Shown: positions 53,944-63,783 of the stretch, piece by piece | Layout of the letters: each line of letters starts with the position of its first letter | How positions within the stretch are numbered: position 1 is the first letter of the stretch | DNA from: Cognaticolwellia beringensis | GTDB taxonomy: Bacteria > Pseudomonadota > Gammaproteobacteria > Enterobacterales > Alteromonadaceae | Reading direction: 5' to 3' | Assembly (NCBI RefSeq): GCF_002076895.1 | Contig: NZ_CP020465.1 | Span: 1,798,001-1,862,000, forward strand | DNA length: 64,000 nucleotides | The notes under the pieces: generated by a model | Told to the model about the DNA's origin: nothing | Database searches by the model: none | Seen by the model: the letters and a program-made list of their open reading frames with translations, nothing else | Made by a program: the position numbers and the translations under genes

Positions 53944-56900
53944 TTAATCCGTTTCAGTCTTTTCAATCAATTGACCAGAAACTAGATGTAAGTCACGCTG
54001 TGGAAACGGAATGGAAATATTATGTTCGGCTAATGCTTTGTTAATCGCTATGTTGATTAAATGTGTCAACGGCAAACGGTTTGTTGGTTGGCTTACAAAA
54101 GCACGAATTTCGAAATTTAACGAGCTATCTCCATGCTCCAAAAAGAAAACCTGAGGAGAAGGAAGTTCAAGCACGTCTTGTTGATCTTTTACTGCCTGCA
54201 GGAGTATATCGGTGACCTTTTCGATGTCTGAGCCATAAGCCACGCCAACTTTAACCACGATGCGGGTAACCGCGTCTTTTAATGTCCAGTTAGTGACATT
54301 CTCAGTGATGATAGACTTGTTTGGCAATAGCACTTCACGGTTATCAAAGTCTGTTACTGTCGTGGCGCGAATTTTAATATTACTGACCGTACCACTTAAA
54401 TTACCTATGGTGACGAAGTCGCCCACACGAATGGGTCGTTCAAATAGTATGATTAAGCCAGAAACAAAGTTTGCCACTATCTCTTGCAAGCCGAAACCTA
54501 AGCCAACACCAAGCGCGGCGATAATCCACTGCAACTTTGACCAATCGATGCCAAGCTGCGAGAAACCAATGACTATACCGCTGCCAACGATGACATAACC
54601 CAATATAGACATAATGGCATAGCGAGCCCCATCGTCCATTTCGAAACGCTCAAAAAAACCAATTTCCATTACGCCACGTATATTTTTCGCCGCTATAAAG
54701 CCACCGACGACAAACGCTAATGACAAAATAATATTCCACAGGGTAACACCACTTGAGAGCTCTACACCGTCGACTACTTTTACTCGTTGCCAGACTATAA
54801 TGTCATCAACAATCCCAAGTGCTGGTAGCAGTGGCATCCAGATAAACCAAAGCCCTGCTAACAATAATAAGCCAGTGAACCATCGCATGATTGATTGACT
54901 TTGGCGTTTCACTTCTTCTTCATCAATGCCCTTGCTTTCTTCAGGCGTAGCTATTGCTTCCACGTTTGGCTCTACTTCTGGCTCGGCATTTTTTATCGCT
55001 AAATCTTCGGTTTCTTTTTGCGCTTTGCGAACCATGTAACGGCGAAATGTCACTAAGAAAACGCGTAACATAATGCCATAAATAACAGCCGACATTACCA
55101 GTACAGTGCCTGACAGAAAGACTTTAGATTGCAACTCTACAGCAGTATCAAAATAGCCAAAAAGTGGCATTAAACCTATTGCAAAAGGTGCTATCACCGC
55201 GATGGGAAAGGCAATAATAGTCAGTAAATTTGCCGGTGTTTCGCCCGCAATGCTCGTAGCCACACCACTTTTAGGTTGAAAAAATTGATAACTGAATACC
55301 GCAATACCAATAGAGCTGATAATAAATGCTAAAATTGCGATGCCGTATCTCAGCTCAGTTTCACCACTAGCAATCGCAGTAGCAAATACAAAGCCGGTAA
55401 CCGACTCTAACCAGACAAACCACGAAAGCATAGCGCGTAATTTACGTCGTGCTTTGGTGCTCCAACCAAAGTGCTTCTCAAACATGCCGTTTTCTCGGCA
55501 CATTGAACGAAAAGACAAGAGTATTAGGCTTAACGATGAAACAGCCGCTAAGCCTGTTGCTACGGCGATAGAAAAGCCCAATGGTTGAGCACCTTCTGAG
55601 ATCATGCCAGCGACAGTGAACAAACAAACGGGTAAGGGTAACGCTAGCGCGAAAGTTAAGAGTAACGCTAACGGCGTACTATAATAAGTGTCATGGTCTA
55701 CGTCACCCACCTTTTCAAATAACGACCACAACGTCCGCTTAATTGCGCGCCGACTCGCTAAAACGAGTATGGGTATAATGGCAAAAAGCAGCAATAGAAA
55801 AGGCGATGATATAGCGCCGCTGTATAGGTCGCTGGCTAAGCTCAGCCATGCTGTAGGTGCAAAGAACCACTTAACGCTAAGTAATAGATTTAAGCCAAAG
55901 TTACCTGCAATGCCTGAACTGGAAGATGGTAGCCAAATTAATCTCCGTTCCAATAGCGCTCTTAGATCTGAGCTCGCTATTAGCAATTCACTGATCGCAA
56001 GTTTTTCATCTGTAGTTCGATCAGCTTGCATATTAGATACGTCAATCAACTTACGTATTAGATCACGACGAGACGTTGTCAGCTCTTCTGCCTTTTCAAG
56101 CTCGATAGCGGTGAATAGATTTGTATCGGCACCTTTATTCAGCTGAGATTTTTTACTCAGCTCGGGACTAATCTCAACAAGCAAACGCTCTGCCGCTTCA
56201 GGAATAGGTGTTAAACTGCGCAGCCGGTCTTGCCACAAAATCACATCAAGCTGTTGGCGTATGGTCGACTCTTCAAGCTTTTCATTGCGTTCCTCAAGCA
56301 CAGCTTCTACCGGTAAACTGGCCTGAAGTCTTCGTAAAAGCTCGCCCAATTCATCGGTTACACGACCTGTTGCTAGCACTCTATCGACAGTTTCTGAAGA
56401 CTGCTGTACCTCAACGAGTTGTTTTTGCAACGTTGCAACATTGGTTTCACTTTCTGGCGCCAGGCTTTGCAAATCTTGCAGTTGATTAGCCAATACTAAA
56501 TTTTCACTGGCTAGGGCTTCAAGGGCTGGTTGTTGCTTGAATTTAGCTAGAACAGCACTGCTTCGTTCTACCGTCTTTTTTACTTCACTCTTTCTGTTAT
56601 CGGCTAAGTAGGATTGCAGTAAGGCGATCTGTTTTTCATAAAATGTACTTTGAGTACGTAGCTGGCTTAATTCTGCTTCTACTAACGATTGCCGAGCGGG
56701 AATAGTCGCTATCTCGCTTTCAAGTGCTTTAATAGTCGCTGCGAGCTTTTGTGCGTTGGCGTGTTTTTCAAGATAGTCAGCTCTTGCGTCAAGGCTTATA
56801 TTATCAGCTGGTTGCTTGGCTATCGCTTGATTGATAGCTGTTTCGTCAGACCTAGTTGCACTTAATTGTTCGGCAATTTTATTAGCTCGCAAACTCAGTA

Positions 56901-57345
56901 TAGTTTGTTCACTTTGCTTTTCAGAAAGTACTGACAGCCGTTTTTTTTGCTCAGCTCTTTGTAAAAGCAATTGATTTGCGAGTTTTTCTGCTGGCTGGCT
57001 TTCATCTATTTGCACTACCTGCTTTCGAAGTGCTTGATTACTTTGTCGGATAGCAATGACTTTTTGTGATGCACTCGCAGCCCGGTCTTCATAATCTAAG
57101 GTCAGGCGCTGTTGCTCTTTTGCAGTCGCAAGCATGTCTTGTGCATCTTTAAGTTTGATCAGCGTATTTTTTCGTTCTTTTTCATCTAAATCAGTGGTTT
57201 GCTGCACACGTTCGATGGTAGTTTCAATATCAGTTCCAAGATTTGATTCTTGGGCTTCAGCGCTGGGTATTAGCCCACTTTGCGTGATGCTAATGATTAA
57301 AATTAAAACCAAACTTAAAAAGACACTAACTAATTGTTTTAGCAT
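53944..57345 (-). CDS. large MscK/MscM-type mechanosensitive channel
   Basis: An 1133-aa MscS-superfamily channel of the giant KefA (MscK) / YjeP (MscM) type. Signal peptide residues 1-31 (ending in AEA); a long periplasmic coiled-coil domain (about 40-460; many LQ/E/K heptads); then around eleven predicted membrane helices (about 470-960); and the MscS pore and beta domain near the C-terminus: LGVGLGFGLQEIVANFVSGLIILFERPIRVGDFV (about 970-1003), EVLLPNKSIITENVTNW. The tail is soluble. Acts as a tension-gated valve in hypoosmotic shock. The sequence does not separate MscK from MscM. Upstream (57346-57717) are 372 bases without recognisable features. Confidence 0.92.
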   Translation of the reverse strand: MLKQLVSVFLSLVLILIISITQSGLIPSAEAQESNLGTDIETTIERVQQTTDLDEKERKNTLIKLKDAQDMLATAKEQQRLTLDYEDRAASASQKVIAIRQSNQALRKQVVQIDESQPAEKLANQLLLQRAEQKKRLSVLSEKQSEQTILSLRANKIAEQLSATRSDETAINQAIAKQPADNISLDARADYLEKHANAQKLAATIKALESEIATIPARQSLVEAELSQLRTQSTFYEKQIALLQSYLADNRKSEVKKTVERSSAVLAKFKQQPALEALASENLVLANQLQDLQSLAPESETNVATLQKQLVEVQQSSETVDRVLATGRVTDELGELLRRLQASLPVEAVLEERNEKLEESTIRQQLDVILWQDRLRSLTPIPEAAERLLVEISPELSKKSQLNKGADTNLFTAIELEKAEELTTSRRDLIRKLIDVSNMQADRTTDEKLAISELLIASSDLRALLERRLIWLPSSSSGIAGNFGLNLLLSVKWFFAPTAWLSLASDLYSGAISSPFLLLLFAIIPILVLASRRAIKRTLWSLFEKVGDVDHDTYYSTPLALLLTFALALPLPVCLFTVAGMISEGAQPLGFSIAVATGLAAVSSLSLILLSFRSMCRENGMFEKHFGWSTKARRKLRAMLSWFVWLESVTGFVFATAIASGETELRYGIAILAFIISSIGIAVFSYQFFQPKSGVATSIAGETPANLLTIIAFPIAVIAPFAIGLMPLFGYFDTAVELQSKVFLSGTVLVMSAVIYGIMLRVFLVTFRRYMVRKAQKETEDLAIKNAEPEVEPNVEAIATPEESKGIDEEEVKRQSQSIMRWFTGLLLLAGLWFIWMPLLPALGIVDDIIVWQRVKVVDGVELSSGVTLWNIILSLAFVVGGFIAAKNIRGVMEIGFFERFEMDDGARYAIMSILGYVIVGSGIVIGFSQLGIDWSKLQWIIAALGVGLGFGLQEIVANFVSGLIILFERPIRVGDFVTIGNLSGTVSNIKIRATTVTDFDNREVLLPNKSIITENVTNWTLKDAVTRIVVKVGVAYGSDIEKVTDILLQAVKDQQDVLELPSPQVFFLEHGDSSLNFEIRAFVSQPTNRLPLTHLINIAINKALAEHNISIPFPQRDLHLVSGQLIEKTETD

Positions 57346-57717
57346 TCATAAACCTACTGCAAATATTATGATGAGAAGAATAAACCACCGACCTATTCTA
57401 TTCAACAGACGCTGATTTAATAGTTTTTTAGTTTACCAACTATCTGTTAAAAAAAGTAAAATGATGTTTTATGGGAATAAGTGTAGTTTAACAATAAATA
57501 TTAAATAATCTCGGTGCAGATACCAGTACATTAACGACAAATGGGGCTAATTACGATCTTTTTTCGCTCGCAGCTAGCTCATATGATCTAGTTTGCTAGT
57601 GAAAATGAAATGATCTCTTATGTAGCTTCTATGAAAAAGTAAGCATCCGCTATTTAACTGCTTCACACTCACGAAAAATAAAACCATCGATCAAGTTTTT
57701 GCATAGAAATGCACAAG

Positions 57718-59100
57718 TTACTTTAAAATCGTGGCTCTATTTTTGCCGTTTTTCTTCGACTGATAAAGCGCAACATCTGCCTGTTTCATTTCCTTCTCAA
57801 AATCAACACCATAACTGGGGTGGCAAAGCTTAAAGCCAGCACTGGCCGATACGGATAGATCATGGCCATTAACTGACACTTTAAGGTCACGAATTCCGTT
57901 GATTAGTCTAGTTGTTATAATCTCTAAGTCAGATGCTTTTTCAATGACCAACGTAAAAGCAAACTCCTCTCCGCCATATCTGCAATAGGCTTCATCGGCC
58001 CTAAAAAAAACAGCAAAGTATTCAGCTAATTTCTTCAAAATTAAATCGCCAGCATCATGGCCATGTGTGTCGTTCACTTGTTTGAAATCATCTATGTCAA
58101 GCAGCCCAAAGGCAATCGATAACTGCCTACGGTTGCAAGACTTGATTAATCGATGAGTTTGATCAATAAAAAATCGTCGATTAGGAATATTAGTTAAAGG
58201 ATCTAAGAATGCAATTTTTTCTAACTTTTCTTTGGCATTTTGTAGCTCTGCTGTTCTTTCTTGCACAAGCTGTTCAAGCTCACTTTTTAGCGCTTTTAAT
58301 TCTTGGTTTCTATATTGTAACTGCTCTAAATGAAACTTCCGCTCTGAAACATCCCGCTCGATTGCGCCAAAATGAGTTACTTCCCCATACTTATTTTTTA
58401 GTGGGATTATATTCATTTCAATCCAGTAAGGACGTCCATTAATATCATAATTTAATAACGTTTCTGTTACGGCTTGATGATTTGTCAATGCTTCTTTAAT
58501 ACGAGACATTGCCTCTTTATCAGTTAAGTCTCCTTGTAAAATACGCGGGGTCTCACCTATGACTTCTTCTTTTTTATAGCCTGTTAATGTCTCAAATGCT
58601 TTGTTCACATATATTATTTTCGGCCCTGTCGGGTATTTAATATTATCGGCTTCACAGACAATAACTATGTCTTGTGTATTCTCAACAATATCCGAGAAAA
58701 AATAGAGTTGCTTGAAATCTGATATATCATTAAAAGAGACGATAATAGAGCGACTATCACTGTTAAGCTCCCCTTCCATATAGGCGTTTACCATCAGCCA
58801 ACGCGGTTGATCTTGAGTGCTAGTAACAACACCTATGATCTCATTTTTTATCGACTTTTGAGTTCGCTTTACTTTGTTAACTGGATAATCGTCAAGCTGT
58901 AATTTTTTTCCTGCATCGTCGACAAAAGACCATTCTGGATCGAAAATATCTTTGCCAACAATTTGATCAAAAGTGAGGTTAAATAGACTCAAAGCAGTAG
59001 GGTTTGCATAAACAATACAAGTATCCCAACGATGAATAATGACCCCGACGGGTGCTTTCTCCAATAAATTTTTTAGATTAAGGCCGTAAAAATTTTTCAT
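57718..59100 (-). CDS. PAS-PAS-GGDEF diguanylate cyclase
   Basis: A 460-aa cytoplasmic protein. Two PAS domains (about 10-125, with VIIHRWDTCIVYANPTAL, and 140-255, with IVIVCEADNIKYPTGPKIIYVNKAFETLTGYKKEEVIGETPRIL, the latter strongly of LOV/PAS type and followed by the PAC segment GEVTHFGAIERDVSERK), a coiled coil (about 258-295), and a GGDEF domain (about 300-460) with RYGGEEF as the active signature, so c-di-GMP synthesis is expected. No Cys is present in the LOV-like GKNR...C position, so light sensing is unlikely. Effector unknown. Confidence 0.92.
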   Translation of the reverse strand: MKNFYGLNLKNLLEKAPVGVIIHRWDTCIVYANPTALSLFNLTFDQIVGKDIFDPEWSFVDDAGKKLQLDDYPVNKVKRTQKSIKNEIIGVVTSTQDQPRWLMVNAYMEGELNSDSRSIIVSFNDISDFKQLYFFSDIVENTQDIVIVCEADNIKYPTGPKIIYVNKAFETLTGYKKEEVIGETPRILQGDLTDKEAMSRIKEALTNHQAVTETLLNYDINGRPYWIEMNIIPLKNKYGEVTHFGAIERDVSERKFHLEQLQYRNQELKALKSELEQLVQERTAELQNAKEKLEKIAFLDPLTNIPNRRFFIDQTHRLIKSCNRRQLSIAFGLLDIDDFKQVNDTHGHDAGDLILKKLAEYFAVFFRADEAYCRYGGEEFAFTLVIEKASDLEIITTRLINGIRDLKVSVNGHDLSVSASAGFKLCHPSYGVDFEKEMKQADVALYQSKKNGKNRATILK

Positions 59101-59330
59101 ATAAAAAGCTCTTTTCGAGTTCTATAATAGAGTTTAGGACATTTTAATCTTTATATACGAATTTAATGTCTAAAGTGAAGTAAAAACAAAACTATAACAA
59201 AGCGGAAAGACTTAACAAAAAATCATCCTATGACTTTTGTTAAGAGTGTAATTTTGTTCTATGAAGGAAAATAAATACGATTAAATATTGATTAATTCTA
59301 TTTTAAAATAGGAGCATTAACTTGAATTTG

Positions 59331-60095
59331 TCAAGATGAGATAATTTTGGCTTCTACACCGTGTTTATCTAGTATTTTTTTTAATTGACCGCTTTGCTTT
59401 ATTTTTTGTATGGCGGCATTAATAGCAGGGAGCTGTTGTTGCTTGGCTTTGTTAAGTCGAATAAGTAAATTACCCGTCGTATGAGGCGCGGTCATTTCTA
59501 TTGCTACATTTTGAACTTTCGCCCAGTGCTTCGCCGTTTCATATTCAAGAATGATAGCGTCAACTCGCTCATATTTTAATGCTTTAAGTAAACTCTCTTC
59601 GTCACGAAAGTCTACCCGAGTAAATTGATAATCATCAAAATAGAAATAGCCCGCAATGGTGCCTATCGGCTTAGTATAAATACTTTCTAAGGTGGGAAAT
59701 AAGTGTTTTTTATCTTTCAGGGTTATTACATATTCATTGATCTCAAACAACGGTTCGCTAATAACAAAGTTGCGGCCATAGGTGCCTCCCTGAAACCAAG
59801 CGGTACAAATAAAGTCAAAATCAACAATACCTTTTATTAAGGCAAATTCTGCGCGCCTCATCGGCCAATTAACGCTTTCAAACTTAATACCTGAGTATTC
59901 TTCAATGAGTACGACCAATTCAGACAATATGCCGGCTTGATCGACACTTTTACCTACGCGGTATGGAACCCAACCTGTGTTTTCACCTAGATCGAATCGC
60001 AATGCTGATTGGGTCGATTGTGCAATAGCCAAAGGCGCATGCAAAACAACATTAAACGTTAAAAACAAGAGAAATAAGCAGGATACTTTTTTCAT
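59331..60095 (-). CDS. periplasmic substrate-binding-like protein (SBP family 3)
   Basis: A 254-aa exported protein with signal peptide (1-25, ending in AIA) and two-lobe substrate-binding fold: FDLGENTGWVPYR, GILSELVVLIEEYSGIKFESVNWPMRRAEFALIKG, the hinge IVDFDFICTAWFQGG, EPLFEINEYVITLKD and closing PAINAAIQKIKQSGQLKKILDKHG, the last being a typical amino-acid-binding protein ending. There is no transporter nearby. It is the second such orphan in the window (the other at 15732-16520), common in this order, where they may serve as secreted sensors. It is upstream of nothing on its strand; the 399 bases to its right (60096-60494) are non-coding. Confidence 0.78.
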   Translation of the reverse strand: MKKVSCLFLLFLTFNVVLHAPLAIAQSTQSALRFDLGENTGWVPYRVGKSVDQAGILSELVVLIEEYSGIKFESVNWPMRRAEFALIKGIVDFDFICTAWFQGGTYGRNFVISEPLFEINEYVITLKDKKHLFPTLESIYTKPIGTIAGYFYFDDYQFTRVDFRDEESLLKALKYERVDAIILEYETAKHWAKVQNVAIEMTAPHTTGNLLIRLNKAKQQQLPAINAAIQKIKQSGQLKKILDKHGVEAKIISS

Positions 60096-60494
60096 AGGTT
60101 GGCGTTAGTTGATAAACTTAAAATAATTTTACAATACATTCCAAATATCAGCAAACAGGTAATCAAAGTTGATTTTCTGTACAGTTACTTAGAACCTCCA
60201 TTCTAACCATTTGGGTAATTACAGCTTGTTAAGTGTAAAATAAGTGTTATTAATATTCTCATATTACTTATGCGTGATGGTTAGGCTACCCTGAGGTTGA
60301 TCAAATTCTGGCATCGAGGGCAGACTAATGCTATAAACTCGCCATATTATTTGTATATGCAGTACTAAACAATCAATTGAGTTAATTTGGCCTCGAAATA
60401 AGAGCTTTTTAGCATATTGAATGACTGCGCTAACAACCTAAGGTAGTCGCTTGTTAGGCTTTAAACATTAGCCGTATATAGCGCAAAAAATACG
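60096..60494. other. 399-base intergenic region
   Basis: No gene seen. A short inverted repeat CTAACAA / TTGTTAG at 60430-60457 resembles the outer boxes of an integron recombination site but is too short for one. Must contain the promoters of the two divergent genes; none is clear. Confidence 0.35.
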
Positions 60495-61118
60495 ATGAAC
60501 TTAACGATAGAATTTAATAAACCAGAAATTAAAAGTGCTTTTGATTGGCAATTAATACAAGAAATTAATGTCAAGAATGACGATAACCAAATTATTGCCA
60601 AAGCAGAAATTGAAATAATCACTTTAAATAAGCACCGTGGCGCTGACGAAAGCTATGAATTACTGAGCCAGCAGGATGCTACCGATTGGGAAGTGCCATT
60701 AAATTTGTTTTTCAAAAAGCAAAATGTTGCGGCCGATTTAGTCGAAAAGTTACAAGCAAAAGTAGACGCTAAAGCCAAAGATCATATCTTAATTGAAGCG
60801 ATTAGTGTTTTGCCGGCATTTCGCAAGCAAGGTGTTGCTAATTTTTTACTGAAAGAAATTGCTGAACACTACAGTAAAGTGCAATCGATCTCAGTACTTA
60901 GTATGCCAATGAGTTTGTTTGTAGATGCACAAGATTGCGAAACAGAAGAAAATAAAGCTTATTATCAAGCAATGAATTTAGCCGAAGACGAATTAAATAA
61001 CGAGCAATTAAGTGCTTTTTTTGAGCACTCCGGATTCATCCATTTAGCGATTGACGATAGCGCCTTAGAAGCACCATTACCTTTTAAAGTTTTTATGGCT
61101 AGCCCAAAAACGCTCTAG
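60495..61118 (+). CDS. GNAT-like acetyltransferase
   Basis: A 207-aa protein with a GNAT fold signature in its second half: IEAISVLPAFRKQGVANFLLKEIAEHY (about 98-124) is motif A with the pyrophosphate-binding RxxGxA loop, followed by a helix and FFEHSGFIHLAI (about 177-188), typical of motif B. The N-terminal half (about 1-90) is less conserved. Acceptor unknown. No ribosome binding site is apparent before ATG 60495. It is a single gene followed by a hairpin shared with the convergent HAD gene. Confidence 0.7.
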   Translation: MNLTIEFNKPEIKSAFDWQLIQEINVKNDDNQIIAKAEIEIITLNKHRGADESYELLSQQDATDWEVPLNLFFKKQNVAADLVEKLQAKVDAKAKDHILIEAISVLPAFRKQGVANFLLKEIAEHYSKVQSISVLSMPMSLFVDAQDCETEENKAYYQAMNLAEDELNNEQLSAFFEHSGFIHLAIDDSALEAPLPFKVFMASPKTL

Positions 61119-61270
61119 TACTCATTGAATTAATTTTTACAAATATCATCACGCTTTCACATCTATATATAGATGTATAAATGTCGTGAAACCATGGATG
61201 GTTAGAACGATTATATGATTCTAAAATGCTGTTCAGTATCATATAAAATGCGATATTTAGTATGCTAAAA

Positions 61271-61308
61271 AGCAGTCAATTTCATCCTGATATTGGCTGC
61301 TAATTTTA
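61271..61308. terminator. hairpin between convergent genes
   Basis: AGCAGTCAAT / ATTGGCTGCT (one wobble) with an 11-base loop, then TAATTTTA on the plus strand and AAAA/TTTT context on the other. About midway between the GNAT and HAD genes. Confidence 0.55.
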
Positions 61309-61322
61309 CATTATAGTCCTGA

Positions 61323-62084
61323 TTACTTAAGCAGAGTGACTAATTCTGTTAAGTTTTTCACCACGTGGTCAGGCTTTTTCGCCAATGGATAAAGCGCTTT
61401 ACCTGGGCGAGCAATAAAGGTAGTTTGCAGTCCCGCTTCTTTCGCGCCAGCTACATCCCAGCCATGTGCTGCTATCATCATGGCCTCAGCAGGCTTTACA
61501 TTAAGCTTTTTCAATACCCATTCATAAGCACGTAAATCTGGCTTATAAATTTTTATATCTTCAATGCTGTAGCGCTCATCGAAATATGACGTTAAGCCTG
61601 CACTTTCAAACTGTGCTTTTACACCTTTATTTGAAGAATTGGTCAAGCTGACTAACTTATAACCTTGTGCTTTAAGTTTCGCTAAGCCATCTTTTACATC
61701 ACCATGCGGTGGTAACGTTAAAAGTGGCGTTATAATCGCTGTTTTAGCTTGCTCACTGGTGATCTCAATATTGTTGTTTTGCGCCACCATTAATAAAGCA
61801 GCCACACCAATTTGACCAAAATCTTGGTAATCATTCATTACAGTAGAAACCAGCGAATGATGTAACATAGTAGAGAACCAAAGTGGTAGTAAATCTTCGC
61901 GCCCGCCAAGCGCTTTACCAATAGAGGTTCGCATTGAGGTTAAATCAAGCAGAGTTTCATTTACATCAAAAATGAGCACTTTAGGTTTGCTTGTTGTTTC
62001 ATTGGCCATAGTAACTCCAGATAAAAGGCTTGCACCTACTAACAGTGAAAGCGTAAGGGTTTTGAGTGATTGTAAAGCTGACAT
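61323..62084 (-). CDS. exported HAD (haloacid dehalogenase type II-like) hydrolase
   Basis: A 253-aa HAD-superfamily enzyme with an N-terminal signal peptide (1-27, ending in TMA), unusual since most of this group are cytoplasmic. HAD motifs: I LIFDVNETLLDL (nucleophile Asp about 40), II LVSLTNSSNKG (about 142-152), III KIYKPDLRAYEWVL (Lys about 180), IV MMIAAHGWDVAGAKEAGL (Asp about 209). The pattern is that of L-2-haloacid dehalogenases (FDVNETLLD is typical), so a role in dehalogenation or dephosphorylation outside the cytoplasm is possible. Its start overlaps the stop of the upstream peroxiredoxin by one base (TAATG), a translational coupling. Confidence 0.83.
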   Translation of the reverse strand: MSALQSLKTLTLSLLVGASLLSGVTMANETTSKPKVLIFDVNETLLDLTSMRTSIGKALGGREDLLPLWFSTMLHHSLVSTVMNDYQDFGQIGVAALLMVAQNNNIEITSEQAKTAIITPLLTLPPHGDVKDGLAKLKAQGYKLVSLTNSSNKGVKAQFESAGLTSYFDERYSIEDIKIYKPDLRAYEWVLKKLNVKPAEAMMIAAHGWDVAGAKEAGLQTTFIARPGKALYPLAKKPDHVVKNLTELVTLLK

Positions 62085-62734
62085 TAAATATTTTCCGATT
62101 TTAGGTTGGCGAGTACATCTTCAGGTTCTGCACGTAAAGTATAATCTTCACTGACAAATGCGTAGGTGATAATGCCACTTTGATTAATTACGTAAGTTGC
62201 CGGCAGCGGTAACTTAAAACTTTTGTCACCGTAATATTGTTCAAAATCAATACCAAATTTGGTGTATAAACGTTGAATACGCTCATCTAACGTAAATAAC
62301 AAGCCAAACTGGCTCGCGATAATATTGCTGGCATCTGACAGTACATCAAATTCCAGTTCATTCTTTTGTGCGGTTGATAATGTTTCATCAGGCAACTGTG
62401 GTGAAATAGCGACTAACGAAGCATGCTGCGCTTTAAATTGTGGTAAATAATCATTCAATGCTTTTAACTCTAAATTACAGTATGGGCACCAAGCTCCTCG
62501 ATAAAAGCTTATTATTACCGGGCCATTGGCCAATAACTTACTTAACTCTACGGTTGCGCCACGGTGATTAACAAGGCTGAAATTTTCAACTTTTTGGCCA
62601 ACCTGTAAGGCATTATCCCTAACATGCTGGGCAATAAGTTCTTCGTTGGTTGTGTTCATTAATGCTAAAACTTCTGCAGGTAAGTTAGCCTCTTTTTTCA
62701 CGTTATAAGCGTCAATTTGTGCTTTTAAACTCAT
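62084..62734 (-). CDS. peroxiredoxin-like (AhpC/TSA family)
   Basis: A 216-aa cytoplasmic AhpC/TSA-type protein. Strands and helices of the thioredoxin fold include VENFSLVNHRGATVELSKLLA and VIISFYRGAWCPYCNLELKALNDYL (about 74-98), with WCPYC as active site, followed by VAISPQLPD and FDVLSDASNIIASQFGLLF. The protein has a second cysteine pair within the motif (CxxC), so a thioredoxin-like redox role is also possible. I use ATG 62734, which fits usual family N-termini; an upstream ATG at 62764 would add ten residues. It is co-transcribed with the HAD gene downstream and divergent from a LysR gene. Confidence 0.85.
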   Translation of the reverse strand: MSLKAQIDAYNVKKEANLPAEVLALMNTTNEELIAQHVRDNALQVGQKVENFSLVNHRGATVELSKLLANGPVIISFYRGAWCPYCNLELKALNDYLPQFKAQHASLVAISPQLPDETLSTAQKNELEFDVLSDASNIIASQFGLLFTLDERIQRLYTKFGIDFEQYYGDKSFKLPLPATYVINQSGIITYAFVSEDYTLRAEPEDVLANLKSENI

Positions 62735-62856
62735 GATAAAACCTGGGTAATTAAAATTTTTCATTATTATAGTGTTTTAGTTATTTAAATAAACATTGCA
62801 AAACTGAAAGCTTCATTCGAAAATATTAAACATTGAAAACAGATAATGGCGCTGTG

Positions 62857-63741
62857 ATGTATAGCATTAGCGATTTAGAAACTTTTATTGCCGTAGTAGA
62901 AAATAAAGGTGTTTTGGCCGCCGCGCGTGAACAACGTTTATCGCCGGCGACCGTCAGTCATCGATTAAGTAAATTAGAGCGCGAACTCTCAACCGTTTTA
63001 GTATTTAGAGATAGCCGTAGAGTGCGTTTATCGCCAGCTGGTGAAGTTTTTTATACTCGAGTAGGCGCTATTATTGAGGCACTACATGATGCAGAGCACA
63101 TTATTGGCGCTCGCAGTTCAGCGGTGAATGGTTTATTAAGAGTAACGATGCCTCCTTGGGTTTTTTCCAAATACGTTATGCCAAAGCTGACGCAATTTGA
63201 AGAGGCTTACCCTGATCTTAAACTCGATTTTTTAATAACAGATCACTTTGTTAATGTCGTTGATGACGCTCAAGATGTTGCTATTAGAGTTGGGCAGCTT
63301 AATGACTCAGGCTTACTTTCGCGCAAATTAGTTAATAACACTCGTATACTGTGTGCCGCGCCAAGCTATATTGAAAAACACGGTACGCCTAATAATTTAA
63401 CCCAACTAGGCGAGCATAATTGGGTGTGTTTACCATGGCAAAGGCAATTAAAGTTATTTGATAAGCAAGGTAAGATAAAAACCTTTAATGCAAAAACACG
63501 TTTTACTATTTCAAATTCAGACAACATGACTCAAGCCGCAATAGCAGGGCACGGGATTGCTATTAAATCAAAAATAGCGATTAATGATGAGTTAAATGAT
63601 GGGTCTTTAGTTGAAATTATGCCTGAAGTGATGGCGAAAAGTGATGCCCCAGTGTGGTTTTTACGCCCACAAAATAGTTTAACAACTCGAAAAACCGACG
63701 TGTTTTATGATTTTATGAAGTCGTTATTTATTAATTGCTAG
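62857..63741 (+). CDS. LysR family transcriptional regulator
   Basis: A 294-aa LysR-type regulator. ATG 62857 (MYSISDLETFIAVVENKG) is the natural start; a TTG 24 bases earlier gives a longer frame. The helix-turn-helix is at about 5-62 (VVENKGVLAAAREQRLSPATVSHRLSKLER, LVFRDSRRVRLSPAG), the effector domain follows. It is divergent from the peroxiredoxin/HAD pair, whose start codon is only 122 bases away, so it probably controls them; I see no clean palindrome of the kind present near 10 kb. Its nearest kin are the CrgA/DsdC-like group of regulators. Confidence 0.92.
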   Translation: MYSISDLETFIAVVENKGVLAAAREQRLSPATVSHRLSKLERELSTVLVFRDSRRVRLSPAGEVFYTRVGAIIEALHDAEHIIGARSSAVNGLLRVTMPPWVFSKYVMPKLTQFEEAYPDLKLDFLITDHFVNVVDDAQDVAIRVGQLNDSGLLSRKLVNNTRILCAAPSYIEKHGTPNNLTQLGEHNWVCLPWQRQLKLFDKQGKIKTFNAKTRFTISNSDNMTQAAIAGHGIAIKSKIAINDELNDGSLVEIMPEVMAKSDAPVWFLRPQNSLTTRKTDVFYDFMKSLFINC

Positions 63742-63783
63742 GCAACATTTGTTAGGCGTTTCTATTAAACGTTTTTTTAGTTA

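Noticed and set aside
55688..56146. 152-codon plus-strand frame inside the giant channel gene
   Set aside because: Antisense shadow; the opposite frame encodes clear coiled-coil and membrane domains.
60430..60457. Possible integron attC-like site (CTAACAA...TTGTTAG next to GGC)
   Set aside because: Only 28 bases between and including the outer boxes, shorter than any functional attC, no inner boxes and no integrase nearby.
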